The position numbers and the translations under genes are program-made. From Aphrophora alni (Eukaryota; Arthropoda; Insecta; Hemiptera; Aphrophoridae), in NCBI GenBank assembly GCA_963513935.1, contig OY740765.1, positions 74,631,718-74,695,717 of the forward strand: 64,000 nt of DNA, read 5' to 3'. Below the pieces are notes generated by a model, which had not been told where the DNA came from, did not search any database, and saw nothing but the letters and a program-made list of their open reading frames with translations. Every line of letters starts with the position of its first letter. Position 1 is the stretch's first letter. Shown here one piece after another: positions 1 to 10,519 of the stretch.

Positions 1-1040
1 TGTTTTCTATGGTGTTTTTAGTCACATTTCCCTCCAACTTTGTCCCCCTTTTATTTAAAATCAACATTATCCAACTATTTTGGGTGGTTTCACTATAAGA
101 GCTACCTACCCACATTCCAAATTACAATGTCTACATCATCTGGAAGTCAGTGGTGTAGATATACATTTTTCTATGTGGGGAGGGGGGTGAAATTGTGTAA
201 TTATTTATACAGGTCAGTATCATACCTATATTTTGGATGTGTCTATATTTGAATAACCACCATTCCTAGATTAAAAGATATGTACTTTATTACCATATTT
301 TATTTTTCAACCCTATTGAGAGTAGCCTACTGTACTACCATTTTCATATTAAAAAATTTATTAAGTTTGAACCTTATTATTATTGGTTTTCAAGGCTATT
401 ATTTTCCTACTATCATTGTGAAACATATTACAAAAGAATTTATAAATTTAACTCTATCAGCTGACTACTCTTCCTAATTTTAACCTTCCTAGGTCTGTGT
501 GACAGTAGAAATGCGTTGGTTGAGAGTTTCCATGACAATGTGTATTTTGGATAGGAATATACACATGTGTAAGCATGATTCATAAAAGATGATCTATTAT
601 AATTTTGTACTTGCTATTTTTGTTTGTTTTTAACCTTACTATTTTGTTGTAAACACCAGTAAAAAAGGTATCTACCATAAGCAACAATAGAATTTATTAA
701 CCTATTTTTACAAACACTATAATTATCTTTCAAATATTTCTCCATGTTTCAGAGTGTTCCAATGGGGGGCGGACATAGTCCCCCCTTTTTTATACCACTG
801 CTGGAAACACTCAAATATTTTTATGATCGAGTGAATGAAGATATGTAGCTTCATAGTATAAGATTTTTTAAAATTAATTGTAATCATTTTTTATGTGAGT
901 AATGGGATTTTTTACACATCTTTGAGGGATTTGTTTACTGTCAACTGCCATTTGGTAACACTGTCAAAAGTCAAATACAGTATTGTATTTAGTGTTTGGT
1001 TTCTTTCATTTCAGTATGCTTGATGAAGCCCCTGGCAGAG
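1..1040. other. AT-rich noncoding DNA, nothing recognised
   Basis: No reading frame here has recognisable protein content. Two short open frames at 40-252 and 280-477 are low-complexity chance frames. A G-run and C-run pair around 763-786 (GGGGGG then CCCCCC, about 11 nt apart) could form a short hairpin. Confidence 0.6.
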
Positions 1041-1052
1041 AAGAATAAATGT

Positions 1053-1070
1053 TACCGTCGCGGGACGGTA
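1053..1070. other. GC-rich perfect stem-loop
   Basis: TACCGTC and GACGGTA form a perfect 7-bp stem around a GCGG loop, in otherwise very AT-rich DNA. A 12-nt arm just downstream (1075-1086, GAAGTGAAAACT) recurs inverted at 1669-1680. The two sites could mark the ends of an unrecognised element of about 0.6 kb. Function unknown. Confidence 0.5.
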
Positions 1071-1184
1071 GAGAGAAGTGAAAACTTTAACGGTCAATTA
1101 AAAAAATTAATAATTTTTTAAACTTTCAATAAATGTAATACAATTATTTGTTATATTTTGCATTGATTATTAGTGTGACTTGAT

Positions 1185-1530
1185 TAGATTTTTAGTTTTA
1201 ATATATATGGGTATGTGAGAAAGTTTGCGTGATATATTTGCATTGATTTTAGTTTAACTATGTATGTGATTTGAGAAAGTTAGTGCAATAATTTTTCGTA
1301 GATTTTTAGTTTTAATATGTATGGGTATGTGAGAAAGTTTGTGCAATATTTTTTGCATTGATTTTAGTTTGACTATGTATATGAGTTTGAGAAAGTTAGT
1401 GCTATATTTTTCGTAGATTTTTAGTTGTAATATGTATGGGTATGTGAGAAAGTTTGTTCTATATATTTTAATTTATACTAGTTTAACTATGTATGCGAAT
1501 TTTGAGAAAGTTAGTGCAATATTTTTATTA
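1185..1530. repeat. Tandem repeat, period about 115 bp (about 3 units)
   Basis: The block starting TAGATTTTTAGTT recurs at about 1185, 1299 and 1414, a 114-115 bp spacing. Each unit has two related halves, one with GGGTATGTGAGAAAGTTTG and one with TTTGAGAAAGTTAGTGC, so an older period of about 57 bp is visible. The third unit decays after about 1500. No coding content. Confidence 0.8.
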
Positions 1531-1801
1531 GATATATGAGTTTATAATATACGCTGTGAGCACGTATCCGTTGTCTATATATATATTAAAGTTGCATTAC
1601 GCTACTGTGCGTGACGCGAATTCTATTGAAAAAGTCCATCCCAAAAAAGTACCCAACGCGCCAATAGAAGTTTTCACTTCAAAAATATAACCAACCATAC
1701 CAACATTCTTAATATCCCTATCATCAACTTCATATCCATTGTACTATTCCCATCTAAACTAATAATTCACTGCTAGGACATTTACATTAAGAATTATAAT
1801 A

Positions 1802-1802
<1 letters not shown>

Positions 1803-1830
<28 letters not shown>
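1803..1830. repeat. (TA)n microsatellite
   Basis: An uninterrupted TA dinucleotide run. Confidence 0.95.
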
Positions 1831-1832
<2 letters not shown>

Positions 1833-2144
1833 GTAATTAACATTATGTGTTTTGTGTGTAGTGAAAAAAAACAGCCACAAGAGATATATCAAATATTGTG
1901 TTGAACACAGTGGAAAAATTATTATTATTTTTTTTCATTATCAATATGACAGTGATCAACGGTCACCGAGTAAAAAGTGAAAAATTGGGCTACATGGATT
2001 ATATCCGATTCTGCCGATAAGGCATTAAAAAAAAAAGAAAAATAGTGTTTGGTTTACTGTTGTAGTAAGGTATAAAGGAGTGAAGTAATTGTCTTGCTGT
2101 TTATATAGTTGAAGGAAAACGTATACGTGTTAACTATTAGAAGT

Positions 2145-2240
2145 ATGTCAGAACCTTTGGACGGAATTTTATTAGGGACTAAATCAAATCCTACTACCGT
2201 GTCAGATAGTCCTGTCACTGATCCAGGTTCGGTTGTAAAG
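2145..2240 (+). CDS. Candidate first coding exon of a host gene
   Basis: The ATG at 2145 opens 32 codons (MSEPLDGILLGTKSNP at the start, then a Ser/Thr/Asp/Pro-rich stretch ending VVK). The frame runs into the splice-donor-like AAG/GTAGGA at 2240/2241 and reaches a stop soon after if unspliced. Codon use is far less AT-biased than the surroundings. The exon ends in phase 0, matching the 45-nt exon at 34089-34133. I see no upstream in-frame ATG nearby. The predicted peptide is hydrophilic, has no signal peptide, and I do not recognise its family. It could instead be a chance ORF. Calling it an exon is inference from donor, phase and composition. Confidence 0.45.
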
Positions 2241-2594
2241 GTAGGAAAAGTATTTGAGCATCTGGCTTTTTAAATACTTCTAATTATTTAATTGTATGTC
2301 AAGCAGTAGAGCTCGAATTTCCAAACTATGTGGTGATTGATTTGTAATATAGATGTAATCATATGAGGGTGATATCAATTTAAGAAATTCGTTTCAAGCC
2401 TAAACTCTAAATAGGTTAACCATAATTTAGGTATACTCCTAGTTTGCGAAGTTTGGTAAATATGTAGTTTCTGCCTTTGCTAATTACTAGCTAAATGTAG
2501 GTAATTCGTTTTCTTCTTACTCCTTTTGCAACAATTACATCATCAGGTGATTGTTTACAAATAAAGTTACTGCTTTTTTTTGGTAATTGTTTCC
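2241..2594. other. Candidate intron sequence, nothing recognised
   Basis: AT-rich DNA downstream of the candidate donor, without coding features or clear repeats. Confidence 0.5.
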
Positions 2595-3105
2595 TTAAAG
2601 GTGGCGCCTTATTTTCTGGATTTCTTTTTTTTATCATCCCATACCATACTTCTTAAGAATAATTAATATTTTCCTTGCGCAGATCACTATTTTTCACTGA
2701 AAAATCACAATCTAAAAACTACTAAATCCGACGTATTTATAGGTTAGAACATAATGGCAATGTTAATAGTGTATAGTTTGATGCATGCAAATTACATAAT
2801 GAGACTACGCTTGATCGTTATTTCATATCACAACAGGTTTGTCCATGGAGGATTCACATCATATCACGTGATCTGTGATTACGGATATTATAGATTGAAA
2901 TATCTTTAGTAACATATGAGATGTAAATGTGAACATTTGCCATTATGTTTTAACATATAAAGTATAAATACGCCAGATTAGGTAGTTTTTTTATTGTAAT
3001 TTTTCAGTGAAAAATAGTGATCTGCACAAGGAAAACATTTATTCTTAAGAAGTAAGGTATGTAGTAGACGATAAAAAAAAAAAAATCCGGAAAATAACTT
3101 TTACA
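2595..3105. repeat. Fold-back (inverted-repeat) element
   Basis: The left arm at about 2600-2765 recurs in reverse complement at about 2935-3100. Shared blocks include TACTTCTTAAGAATAA, the GCAGATCACTATTTTTCACTG block and the ACATAATGGCAA block, separated by about 170 nt of unrelated sequence. The arm interior (TTTCACTGAAAAATCACAAT) is also found at 4434-4453 in the 5S-bearing element, so this copy belongs to the same family but lacks the 5S segment. No ORF. It looks like a non-autonomous DNA element. Confidence 0.75.
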
Positions 3106-3480
3106 CGAAAAAAAAACATAATTTTTACTTTTCTAGGTTAAGATCCGTTAAGTGAATTGTGCGTTAAAATATGTATCTACACAAATTTTTACCTTACAAG
3201 GTTAAGTAAGGTATAGCCAACTTACTTGACCTACATGTATATTGTAAAAAAAAAAAAGATATGCGTTATTTCCCATCCGGTCACCTATTAAAGTACTAAC
3301 CACTCTTTGACTTCAGTGACATATAAATACATTGAATTATGTAGATTTGAAATTGCGATTTTTCGATGAAAAAAATTAACTCTGTTTAAAACTTATTTTA
3401 TTATTATAAAATAAGCTATGTAGAGCATGTTATAAAAAAAAGCTCAAAAAAGGAGTAAATTTCTTTGTAAAAAATTACTT
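3105..3480 (-). repeat. 5S-bearing fold-back family, copy 1
   Basis: On the minus strand this copy has the same block order as the copies at 4410-4760 and 59465-59905: a GTTAACTT-like end, a TTCATCGAAAAATCGCAATTT block, a block ending AATTCAATGTATTTATA, a 5S-rRNA-like segment, then an A-rich stretch and a GTAAGGTAAAAATTTGTGTA block. It abuts the fold-back at 2595-3105. No coding capacity. Confidence 0.65.
3271..3320 (-). ncRNA. 5S rRNA-derived segment (degenerate, in a repeat)
   Basis: Read on the minus strand, TCACTGAAGTCAAAGAG, then GGTTAGTACTTTAATAGG, then TGACCGGATGGGAA follows the middle and 3' part of animal 5S rRNA. It lacks the 5' third and the 3' end, so it is not a working 5S gene. 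It spans the region that in genuine 5S genes forms the TFIIIA-bound internal promoter (box A to box C). The 5S comparison is from general knowledge of the conserved sequence. Confidence 0.6.
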
Positions 3481-3719
3481 ATTATCCTTTTTACACACTT
3501 TTCACTTTTGAATTACTGAAATCCATTATTTCTGTTGAAAACAAGTTATTTAAAATTGACGATATGCTGGCCTTTTGAGGTTAGTTCGGCTCTTTACGTT
3601 ACTATGGATGAAGCTTTTTATGTAATGTCTCATCCCTCTATGTTTATAATCATCCGCAACAATTTTAAAGAACTGTCAAACTAGATGTCATTGACTGTCC
3701 ATTATGTACCTAACCAGAC

Positions 3720-3808
3720 CTATATATATATATATATATATAGGACCTATATATATATATATATAGGACCTATATATATATATATATATATATGTTATAT
3801 ATATATAT

Positions 3809-3838
<30 letters not shown>
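3720..3838. repeat. (TA)n interrupted by GGACC units
   Basis: TA runs are punctuated by TATAGGACCTATA at a semi-regular spacing. This is a compound microsatellite. Confidence 0.9.
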
Positions 3839-3839
<1 letters not shown>

Positions 3840-3842
<3 letters not shown>

Positions 3843-4400
3843 CTTCTGAGACCTAGTTAATATAAATCCGAGTGTAGTTAATATCAACCTGTAAAATAGA
3901 TTGTAGTGGGCATGCGCCCCACAAGTGAATTCAATATGCGTAATCTATGACCCCTAGATTCATAGTGTGATTGCGTAGTTTAGAATGTCAAGAAATGCCT
4001 AATTTTGATGATTTTTAAATGAAACAAAGTATTGTGAAATATGAAAAGTGTACAGCGTAATAAAGGATGATGTAATTATTACAAAAGAAGGTATTTAGAA
4101 CACGAATTGTATAAATTTAGCAAGAAAATAGCAACACAGGAACACTACATATTACCGACAGTTTATCTGTTTTTTGATTGAAACTAGAGCTTATTAAAAA
4201 TTACAGGCCTAAATAAATCATATTATACGTCTGCAAGCATGAATCAGCTATGATATGACGTGACCATAGCTGCAGTGTCATGAGTATAGAGTCGTTGATA
4301 AATATGCATTGTAGCATTCGTGTAGATATTTGCTTCTATTTTTTGAAATCGTTAAATACGTACCTTATTATGTACAATTCACATCTTAGTGGTTATAGCA
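3840..4400. other. AT-rich noncoding DNA
   Basis: No recognisable gene or structured repeat. Confidence 0.5.
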
Positions 4401-4409
4401 TTTGTGCCA

Positions 4410-4760
4410 ACACCAGAGCAAAAGAGCTAACTTTTTCACTGAAAAATCACAATTTCAAAACTACAGAATTCAATGCATTTATAGATCACCGAAGTCAAGT
4501 ATTATTGAGCGCAGCTAGTACTTAGATGAGTGACCGTTTGGGAACCCACGCATAAATAATAATTTTTGTCCAAATTTATAGGTAGGTCAAGTAAGGTGAA
4601 AATTCGTGTGCAAATCTATTTTATCTCGTAGTTCACTTAATGGACCTTAAGCTAGAAAAGTTGAAATTATGTTTTTTACCCGTGAAAAGTTAGCTTTGCA
4701 TTGAAAACTTAGGCCTATTTTATATTTAGAAATAAGGCAGGCTAGGTAGACATGATTAAC
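4410..4760 (+). repeat. 5S-bearing fold-back family, copy 2
   Basis: The element opens with GAGCTAACTTTTTCACTG at about 4420 and closes with GTGAAAAGTTAGCTTTGC at about 4683-4700, so its ends are inverted copies of each other. In between lie the ACAGAATTCAATGCATTTAT block, a 5S-like segment at 4484-4550, the TAGGTAGGTCAAGTAAGGTG block and the TTCACTTAATGGACCTTAAG block. The same order appears inverted at 3105-3480 and 59465-59905. An 81-aa open frame crossing it is a chance frame. Confidence 0.7.
4484..4550 (+). ncRNA. 5S rRNA-derived segment (best preserved copy)
   Basis: GATCACCGAAGTCAAG, then GAGCGCAGCTAGTACTTAG, then ATGAGTGACCGTTTGGGAAC reads closely on animal 5S rRNA from about nucleotide 40 to 105, across box A, the intermediate element and box C. 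The 5' third and extreme 3' end are missing, so it is a captured or SINE3-like module inside a repeat, not a 5S locus. Whether Pol III still uses it cannot be told from sequence. Confidence 0.75.
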
Positions 4761-4810
4761 AAAAAATTATCAAAAAGACTGGTAGTAATATAGCCTATAT
4801 ATTAACATAT

Positions 4811-4838
4811 ATATACACACACACACACGCACACACAA
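4811..4838. repeat. (AC)n microsatellite
   Basis: AC repeat next to a short TA run, with one GC interruption. Confidence 0.9.
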
Positions 4839-4839
4839 C

Positions 4840-5163
4840 CTTACATAATAAAACAAAATATAGATATATAATTACAGCATCAAGATTTGGCTAACAGATT
4901 CAGGAGGTTATGTTAGTCATCGCTTGTACTAACATAACCAAAGCAGGATTCCCTTGTTTTAAATTGTTATTTTCTTTTATAAATAATGTATTTGGTGCAT
5001 TGAAAATGGTGTTGACGCCAATTTTATAATCAGTAGAATGTCAATTTTACATAATAAGCTACATTTGATTTCGCAGAATAGAAGCAAATATTCAACACGT
5101 ATGCTATAATGCATATTACAGTCATTTACTATACTGTTAATTTTATGGCTAGCCTACCATTTT
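4840..5163. other. AT-rich noncoding DNA
   Basis: Nothing recognised. Confidence 0.5.
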
Positions 5164-5677
5164 GGGGTCTTTTTTAGAAGAGCCCCGCCACTTTTAAAAT
5201 ATTTTCTATAGGGATATTATAGTAAAAGTAGACAAAATTTTACATAGAAAACTTATTGAGTAGAAAAACAGAAAAAAATCTATACACAAATTGGTAATAC
5301 GAGTTATTGTTCTGGAGGCCAGTGGAGATTAATGTCTCTAAAAATGGTCTCGAATAGATTTTCTTCTTTGTTTCGTTTACGCCATTACACAATCTATTTC
5401 AAGTCACGACAGGTTTGGTCAGGTTGCTTCCTCTCTCTCTCTCCCTCTCTCTCACCCTCTCTCTCACCCTCTCTCTCTCCCTCTCTCTCTCCCTCTCTCT
5501 CCCTCTCTCTCTCCCTCTCTCTCCCTCTCTCTCTCCCTCCCTCTCTCCCTCCCTCTCTCCCTCCCTCTCCCTCTCCCTCTCCCTCTCCCTCTCCCTCTCT
5601 CTCTCTAACCTGGCTAAACCTTTCATACGTTTTAATGAACTTAAAAGAAGTGGCGGGGCTCTTCTAAAAAAGACCCC
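5164..5677. mobile_element. 514-bp MITE with 30-bp perfect terminal inverted repeats
   Basis: The 30 nt starting GGGGTCTTTTTTAGAAGAG at 5164-5193 recur exactly inverted at 5648-5677, ending CTTCTAAAAAAGACCCC. The interior has no transposase frame and is dominated by a CT-rich low-complexity tract. I could not find an exact target-site duplication (ACCATTT outside the left end, TATTTT outside the right), so the superfamily is unassigned. The perfect ends suggest a fairly recent copy. Confidence 0.8.
5430..5606. repeat. CT-rich microsatellite (CTCTCTCC-type)
   Basis: About 175 nt built of CTCTCTCC and CCCTCTCTCT variants inside the MITE. The long open frames through it, Ser/Leu/Pro on plus and Glu/Arg/Gly on minus, are low-complexity artefacts. 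Confidence 0.95.
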
Positions 5678-5689
5678 TATTTTGCATCA

Positions 5690-8110
5690 ACTGTTAAGTT
5701 TCACCAACCACCATAAATATTTAACATGTTTAAGGTCCCTCAGGAAACATACACTGGGTTATTTTTTGGTTGTAATGATATCACAAATAGCTTCTAGTAT
5801 TTATATTCAAGTGGATTGATTAATTTAACAGGTTAACTGCAATATAGGCCTAATATCATTTTCTATCTGTTTATCCTAAATTACTAACATGAACAGATCA
5901 TAATTTATTACCTCAAAAACAGCGATATGGTAGATCCTGTAGAGCCAAGCCATTATCGTGAATGTTGTAAGCTTATTTTTTTTTTTAAATTCACTGAAAC
6001 TTCTATGCAAAATGTAATTTGTTGTATATAATTTTTTACAGGAAGATGCTTATAATTTATCTGTGAAATGAGAAACACTGTTAATGCAAAATATTTTATA
6101 ATTGGTATGTGAAGAATCAGAAACATTTCTTTACCATTTATAAAAATCACAAAAACATCTAGGCCATATGTAGCCTAATCTATAAAAAAAATATTTTAAA
6201 AACAAGTTAAAGATATACAAAAGTTTCAGAATTTAGTTGTTAAGAGAAATATTTAGGCTAATAACTTACAAATGTGATAAAAAAACAACAGTGATAAAAA
6301 AATTTGTTCGATAAAATTTAATGAACATGTGATTAAGTTAAATGCGATAAATATAAAATAGAAAGCTCATGGAGTGTATATGTTACAGTATAAATAAAAT
6401 CAATCCAAATTTACTGATTGATAAAACTAGTTAGGAATGAGTAGGATAATTTTTTCATGTGATACAATACATGTACCTAATATCGAGGGAGATTTTTTAT
6501 AAAGTGCTAACAGTGATAAATTATGTAGATTACTAAATCCTTTTCACACATGAATGTAAGACCTAAGGACTGTTGTTTTATACATGATTATAAAAGATTA
6601 AAATGTTACATTTCCCAGAATTACTGTGATTGGAGTAATATTACCGAGATTAGGCCTACTAGTAATTTAAAAGAGTTGACTACTACTGTGTTGTTGGGTA
6701 GTTACTGTGTTATATAGTTTTGTACAGATAAAAAGCAACAAAAGTTATTTAAACAATTTTTAAAGTATGATTGAGTTGACATATTATTTTTACAGTTGTA
6801 GGGATGAATGTCTATAATTATCAGTCCTCTCTTAGTAGGGTATATAAAAAAAGACTGTATTTTTTTATTGGAATTGAGACTTTCTGTGAAGCTATAGATG
6901 AGGTCAGAGAATCTTTTCATATAAGAAGCCACATGGAAAATTATGCAAGACACAAATTAATGGCCATCTTAGATGACCGATTTTCTAAAATTGGTTGTCA
7001 TTTTGTTCTTAGAGGTCAAATTAATTAGATTTTGAAAACATGTATTAAAGAGACTCTTTATGTCTTAAAGTTTTCTAATTTTAAAAGGTTGTTTAGCAAA
7101 TTTTTAATAGTGAACATTTTCCCCTTTTCTCAAATTTCATTGTTAAATCTTTTTTTATTTAGTCTAATACCATTTATTTTACCTATTACAAAAAAAATTA
7201 AAACATTAATTTCAATTTTATATTGAGATTAAGAAAGTCTTGTTTTAAATCAAAATATCTTGGAAAATTGAAGGTTAGTTTGAAACAAAGTATGTATCTA
7301 GAGAATCTACAAAACTTTTGTTGGAACCATTTGATGCCTTTACATTTAGGTCTACACTTTCATTAAAAAAAAATTCTATCAAAGATGAAGAGTGAAAGAT
7401 AATGTTCATCTTTGTGGAGTGGTTATTTGCAAAATAGAGAAAAAATAGGCCTACCAGATTTAAAGAGTGTAGGGACTAGGAAAGGCAGCACTATGTCCAC
7501 CCTTGTTGGTGGGAGAAAAAAAAGAAGAAATTACTGAAAAGATACTTAACTAGAAGAAAGGTCGACCAATTGATTTAGGGGTAGTTTACATTTAATGTAA
7601 TCTGTCTTAGCTTACTAAAAATGTTAATTAATATCCCTTGTCTATTTCTTTTTAGTGATTTTTCAGAAGGAAACGTTTAACGTATAATAATGCTGAGAGG
7701 TCAGGAAAGTTAGTTAAATGATAATAAATTATTATTTCTGGATATTGATAAATTGGTGGAAACTCAAATTCATATACGGTATATAAAGTTGCTACTGATT
7801 ATTGACACTGGCTTTTATGTTGACAACTTTTAGATACATTCTTCTCACCAAGAAACTATTGTTTAAACTGTTTAAACAACATAAATTGTTAGGTACTATT
7901 AATTTTGATTATGTATTTACATGGGAATTCTGAGAATGGAGATTGTAGTATTCAAAATTGTGTTGGGCTTGATGACTGATTGAACAAAAATAATGGTATT
8001 ACTTATTAGGAATCATGAAGCCCAAATTAAAATATAAATGATAAATCAAATATTATTTTTCACATACCACGTTTTTAAAACGGACTAAAAAGTATAAAAT
8101 AATTTTTCAT
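5690..8110. other. AT-rich noncoding DNA
   Basis: No recognisable gene. A 74-aa frame at 6804-7028 (plus) is less AT-biased near its end but has no start context, splice context or family resemblance I can support. The palindrome TAGGCCTA occurs at about 5845, 6652 and 7447. Confidence 0.5.
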
Positions 8111-8117
8111 GAACCTT

Positions 8118-10510
8118 CTACAATTTTGAGGGAGGATTGTTAGTGGCTATGGATATATTTGGAATACTTGGAGAGAAATACACAACCGCCTGGTCCACTG
8201 TGCATCCTTGCGTTTTATGCACTGTGCAGGCCCAGCACAGTATTAATGGGAGCTGTGTTCGTTTGATTGTTCCATAATTTCGGAGTGCTGGAAACTGTAA
8301 TGAACTGGGCTTGATTAATTGAATTCTATCTCTGCTAAAGTTGATATGAACAGATGGAATATTGGTATTATACATCTTATCACGACAGAATAGAATCCAA
8401 ATAATTTCAGTTATAGTACCCATTGCTCCATTCACAAGTCCTTTTTCTATATTAATATTTCCATCACTCTCGCTCTCTCAAAAAGTTCCAACTCCTTTTG
8501 TAACCCGCCAGTCTTGTTGGTATCACTTGAGACAATGTTGTCCATGTCCACATTATCTTCATTTCTCGTCGTATTAACCAGCACACCCTGAGCGTGAATT
8601 TAAAAAATTCGTTCTTCACGGGCCCGGTATTGTTCGAGGACGGCTGCGTTGTGGGCAGTAACTTGGGCACGAATTCGATATATGCCGATTGCTTCCGCCC
8701 TTGGGCCTTCAACTCCCCAACGCGTAGAGCATTTAGAAAATCCAAGTTTTTTGGCATAGTTTGCGAGGGAATGCAAATTGACATGTCTCTGAGTTGTTCT
8801 TGTGGCACGTATGAGTGTGATGATGAATTTGGTTGCGTCTGACGAGTGCTATTAAATCTGGATCTTCTTCGCTCGGCAAGCGGCATGAGATTACTTGGTC
8901 AATATATGCAAGTCCTTCTGGAGTTTCATAAGATGGTGCATCCACAAGGTGGACATGTTCCACAGTTTTGAAACTCAATTTGTGTCCAGAAATCAATAAC
9001 TTCACCCCCAGAATATTGCCATTTCGTTTGATCTATTTCATGAAAGCATTGACATGGCGGGAAAAATGTCAGCTCAAGGGAACAGGATAAGATTCAATCA
9101 ATCGCTGCAATTCATCCAGATTTAAGGCACTAGGATCTTCATCAGGTCTGCCATCAGCAATCAAATGAGCTCGGCACATGTCAAGCCAATTCAAGTCATT
9201 ACAGCTCAAGGTAATAAACCAAGTTGGGGGCCCAAGACAACGAATAAATGCAATTAATTCATTGTGAGCTGTCTGCCAATATGATGCCGATCCCCTTAAA
9301 TTCTTGAATTGTAAATGAAGGTTCTCGACCACCCCTTCTTTCCCTCGTATAGCTCTGCCACAAGCATTTATCGTCGACTGGACTCGAAGATATTAGGACA
9401 TCGAAAGAACATAAAACAAATAGTCTGTTCTTTGAAACCGAGTATCCGAGCCAAGGATTCGCTGCTGAAAATAATCCAGGGGCATAATTTTTACAGATCG
9501 CTCTTCGTTCAAGCCAATCTTACCATATGGAAAGAGATAGACACATGAAAATTTCTCTGCTTTCAACTCTCGATTAACATTGACAATATTGTCCTTAGTT
9601 TTGCGTATGATTTCGTTCATGTTTTTACTTTCCTGAAACTCATCATTAACATCAGGTTGCTCATGATCAATCGGAGCCATTACTGATGTTTGTACAGGAA
9701 TAAATTGCGACCGGTTCACTAGCTCTTGATCTGGTTTATTTTTGGTCTAGCCTTCATGTATCTGCGCCGAGACTTCACGTATCTGCGACGATGGATGTTC
9801 ATCAATATTGCTGAATTGGTACCGGGTCTTCCTTAAAAACAACATCGATGGCATTAATTGAAAATTGTGTCCCGGGTTTAGAATACACAGTTCGACGGAT
9901 AATTCGAAGGAATTCGTCCATAGTATCACATTCGATGACACAGGCTTTGCCATTTCGGGCTCTGATTTTTTCTTTTAGTCCACATGAATTCGGATTGGAA
10001 TATTTCCTCGTTGCTTTGATTCCAGGAAGCACGTACAATTCGTAATAAATCGTTAATTAGCATATAGGCAGTGCCAGTTGAAGCATCAGTAGCTTGTTCA
10101 TGAGGTGAGTTTATTCGTTGTTGCTGAGGTGGAATAACGCGGATAATAGCCTGCGTATTCAATCGCACAAATCAATTCACCCTTATATCCTTGAGAGCAA
10201 ATAATGTTGCAAGTCCTTTGAAACTGTATTGACCAAATCTCCCAGGAAATTTGATAACTTTTACATAGGGAATGATGCGTTGAAGTAAACGTTGTTCAGT
10301 TTCTGTCAATACGGCAATTTCATCAGGAACATCCCCCGGAAGCAAGATATTCCAGTATGCCTATGGTGGAGCATAAGTCTTTGAGCTCTTCAAGTGCGTA
10401 TCGCATCGCCGGCAAACAAGCAAATTATTTTTAGCGCCAAGGTCTGATGGCAAATATGGCTTTGCCGTGTTTGCTTCTTTTTCTCTAATCAGTGCTTCCG
10501 TCGAGTAGCC
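8118..10510 (-). pseudogene. Decayed Helitron Rep/helicase gene
   Basis: Reading leftwards on the minus strand, the order of blocks is that of a Helitron protein. First comes a zinc-like CRRCDTHLKSSK segment at about 10400. Next is a Helitron N-terminal block with IIPYVKVIKFPG and GQYSFKGLATLF at about 10200-10330. Then LFPYGKIGLNE lies near 9520, LRGSASYWQTAHNE with PTWFITLSCNDLNW at 9180-9310, and VEHVHLVDAP followed by HTHTCHKN at 8790-8970. Last is the C-terminal Pif1-type helicase block ending LILCWACTVHKTQGCTVDQAV at 8190-8260. Many stops and frameshifts break it. The NTP-binding half of the helicase is absent: the frame passes from the central region directly to the C-terminal NGAMGTITEI block near 8430. 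Helitrons transpose by rolling-circle replication; this copy cannot encode its protein. I did not identify a terminal hairpin with confidence. Confidence 0.8.
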
Positions 10511-10519
10511 GTCTCTTTA

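Noticed and set aside
4484..4550. A functional 5S rRNA gene
   Set aside because: The 5' third and 3' end are missing and the segment lies in a repeat found at least three times here.
5332..5819. Overlapping open frames rich in Ser/Leu/Pro (plus) and Glu/Arg/Gly (minus)
   Set aside because: They are translations of a CT microsatellite open in several frames at once; there is no domain or start context.
6804..7028. A 74-codon frame with somewhat protein-like composition
   Set aside because: No splice signals, no recognisable motif and a TA-rich upstream region; not supportable as a gene.
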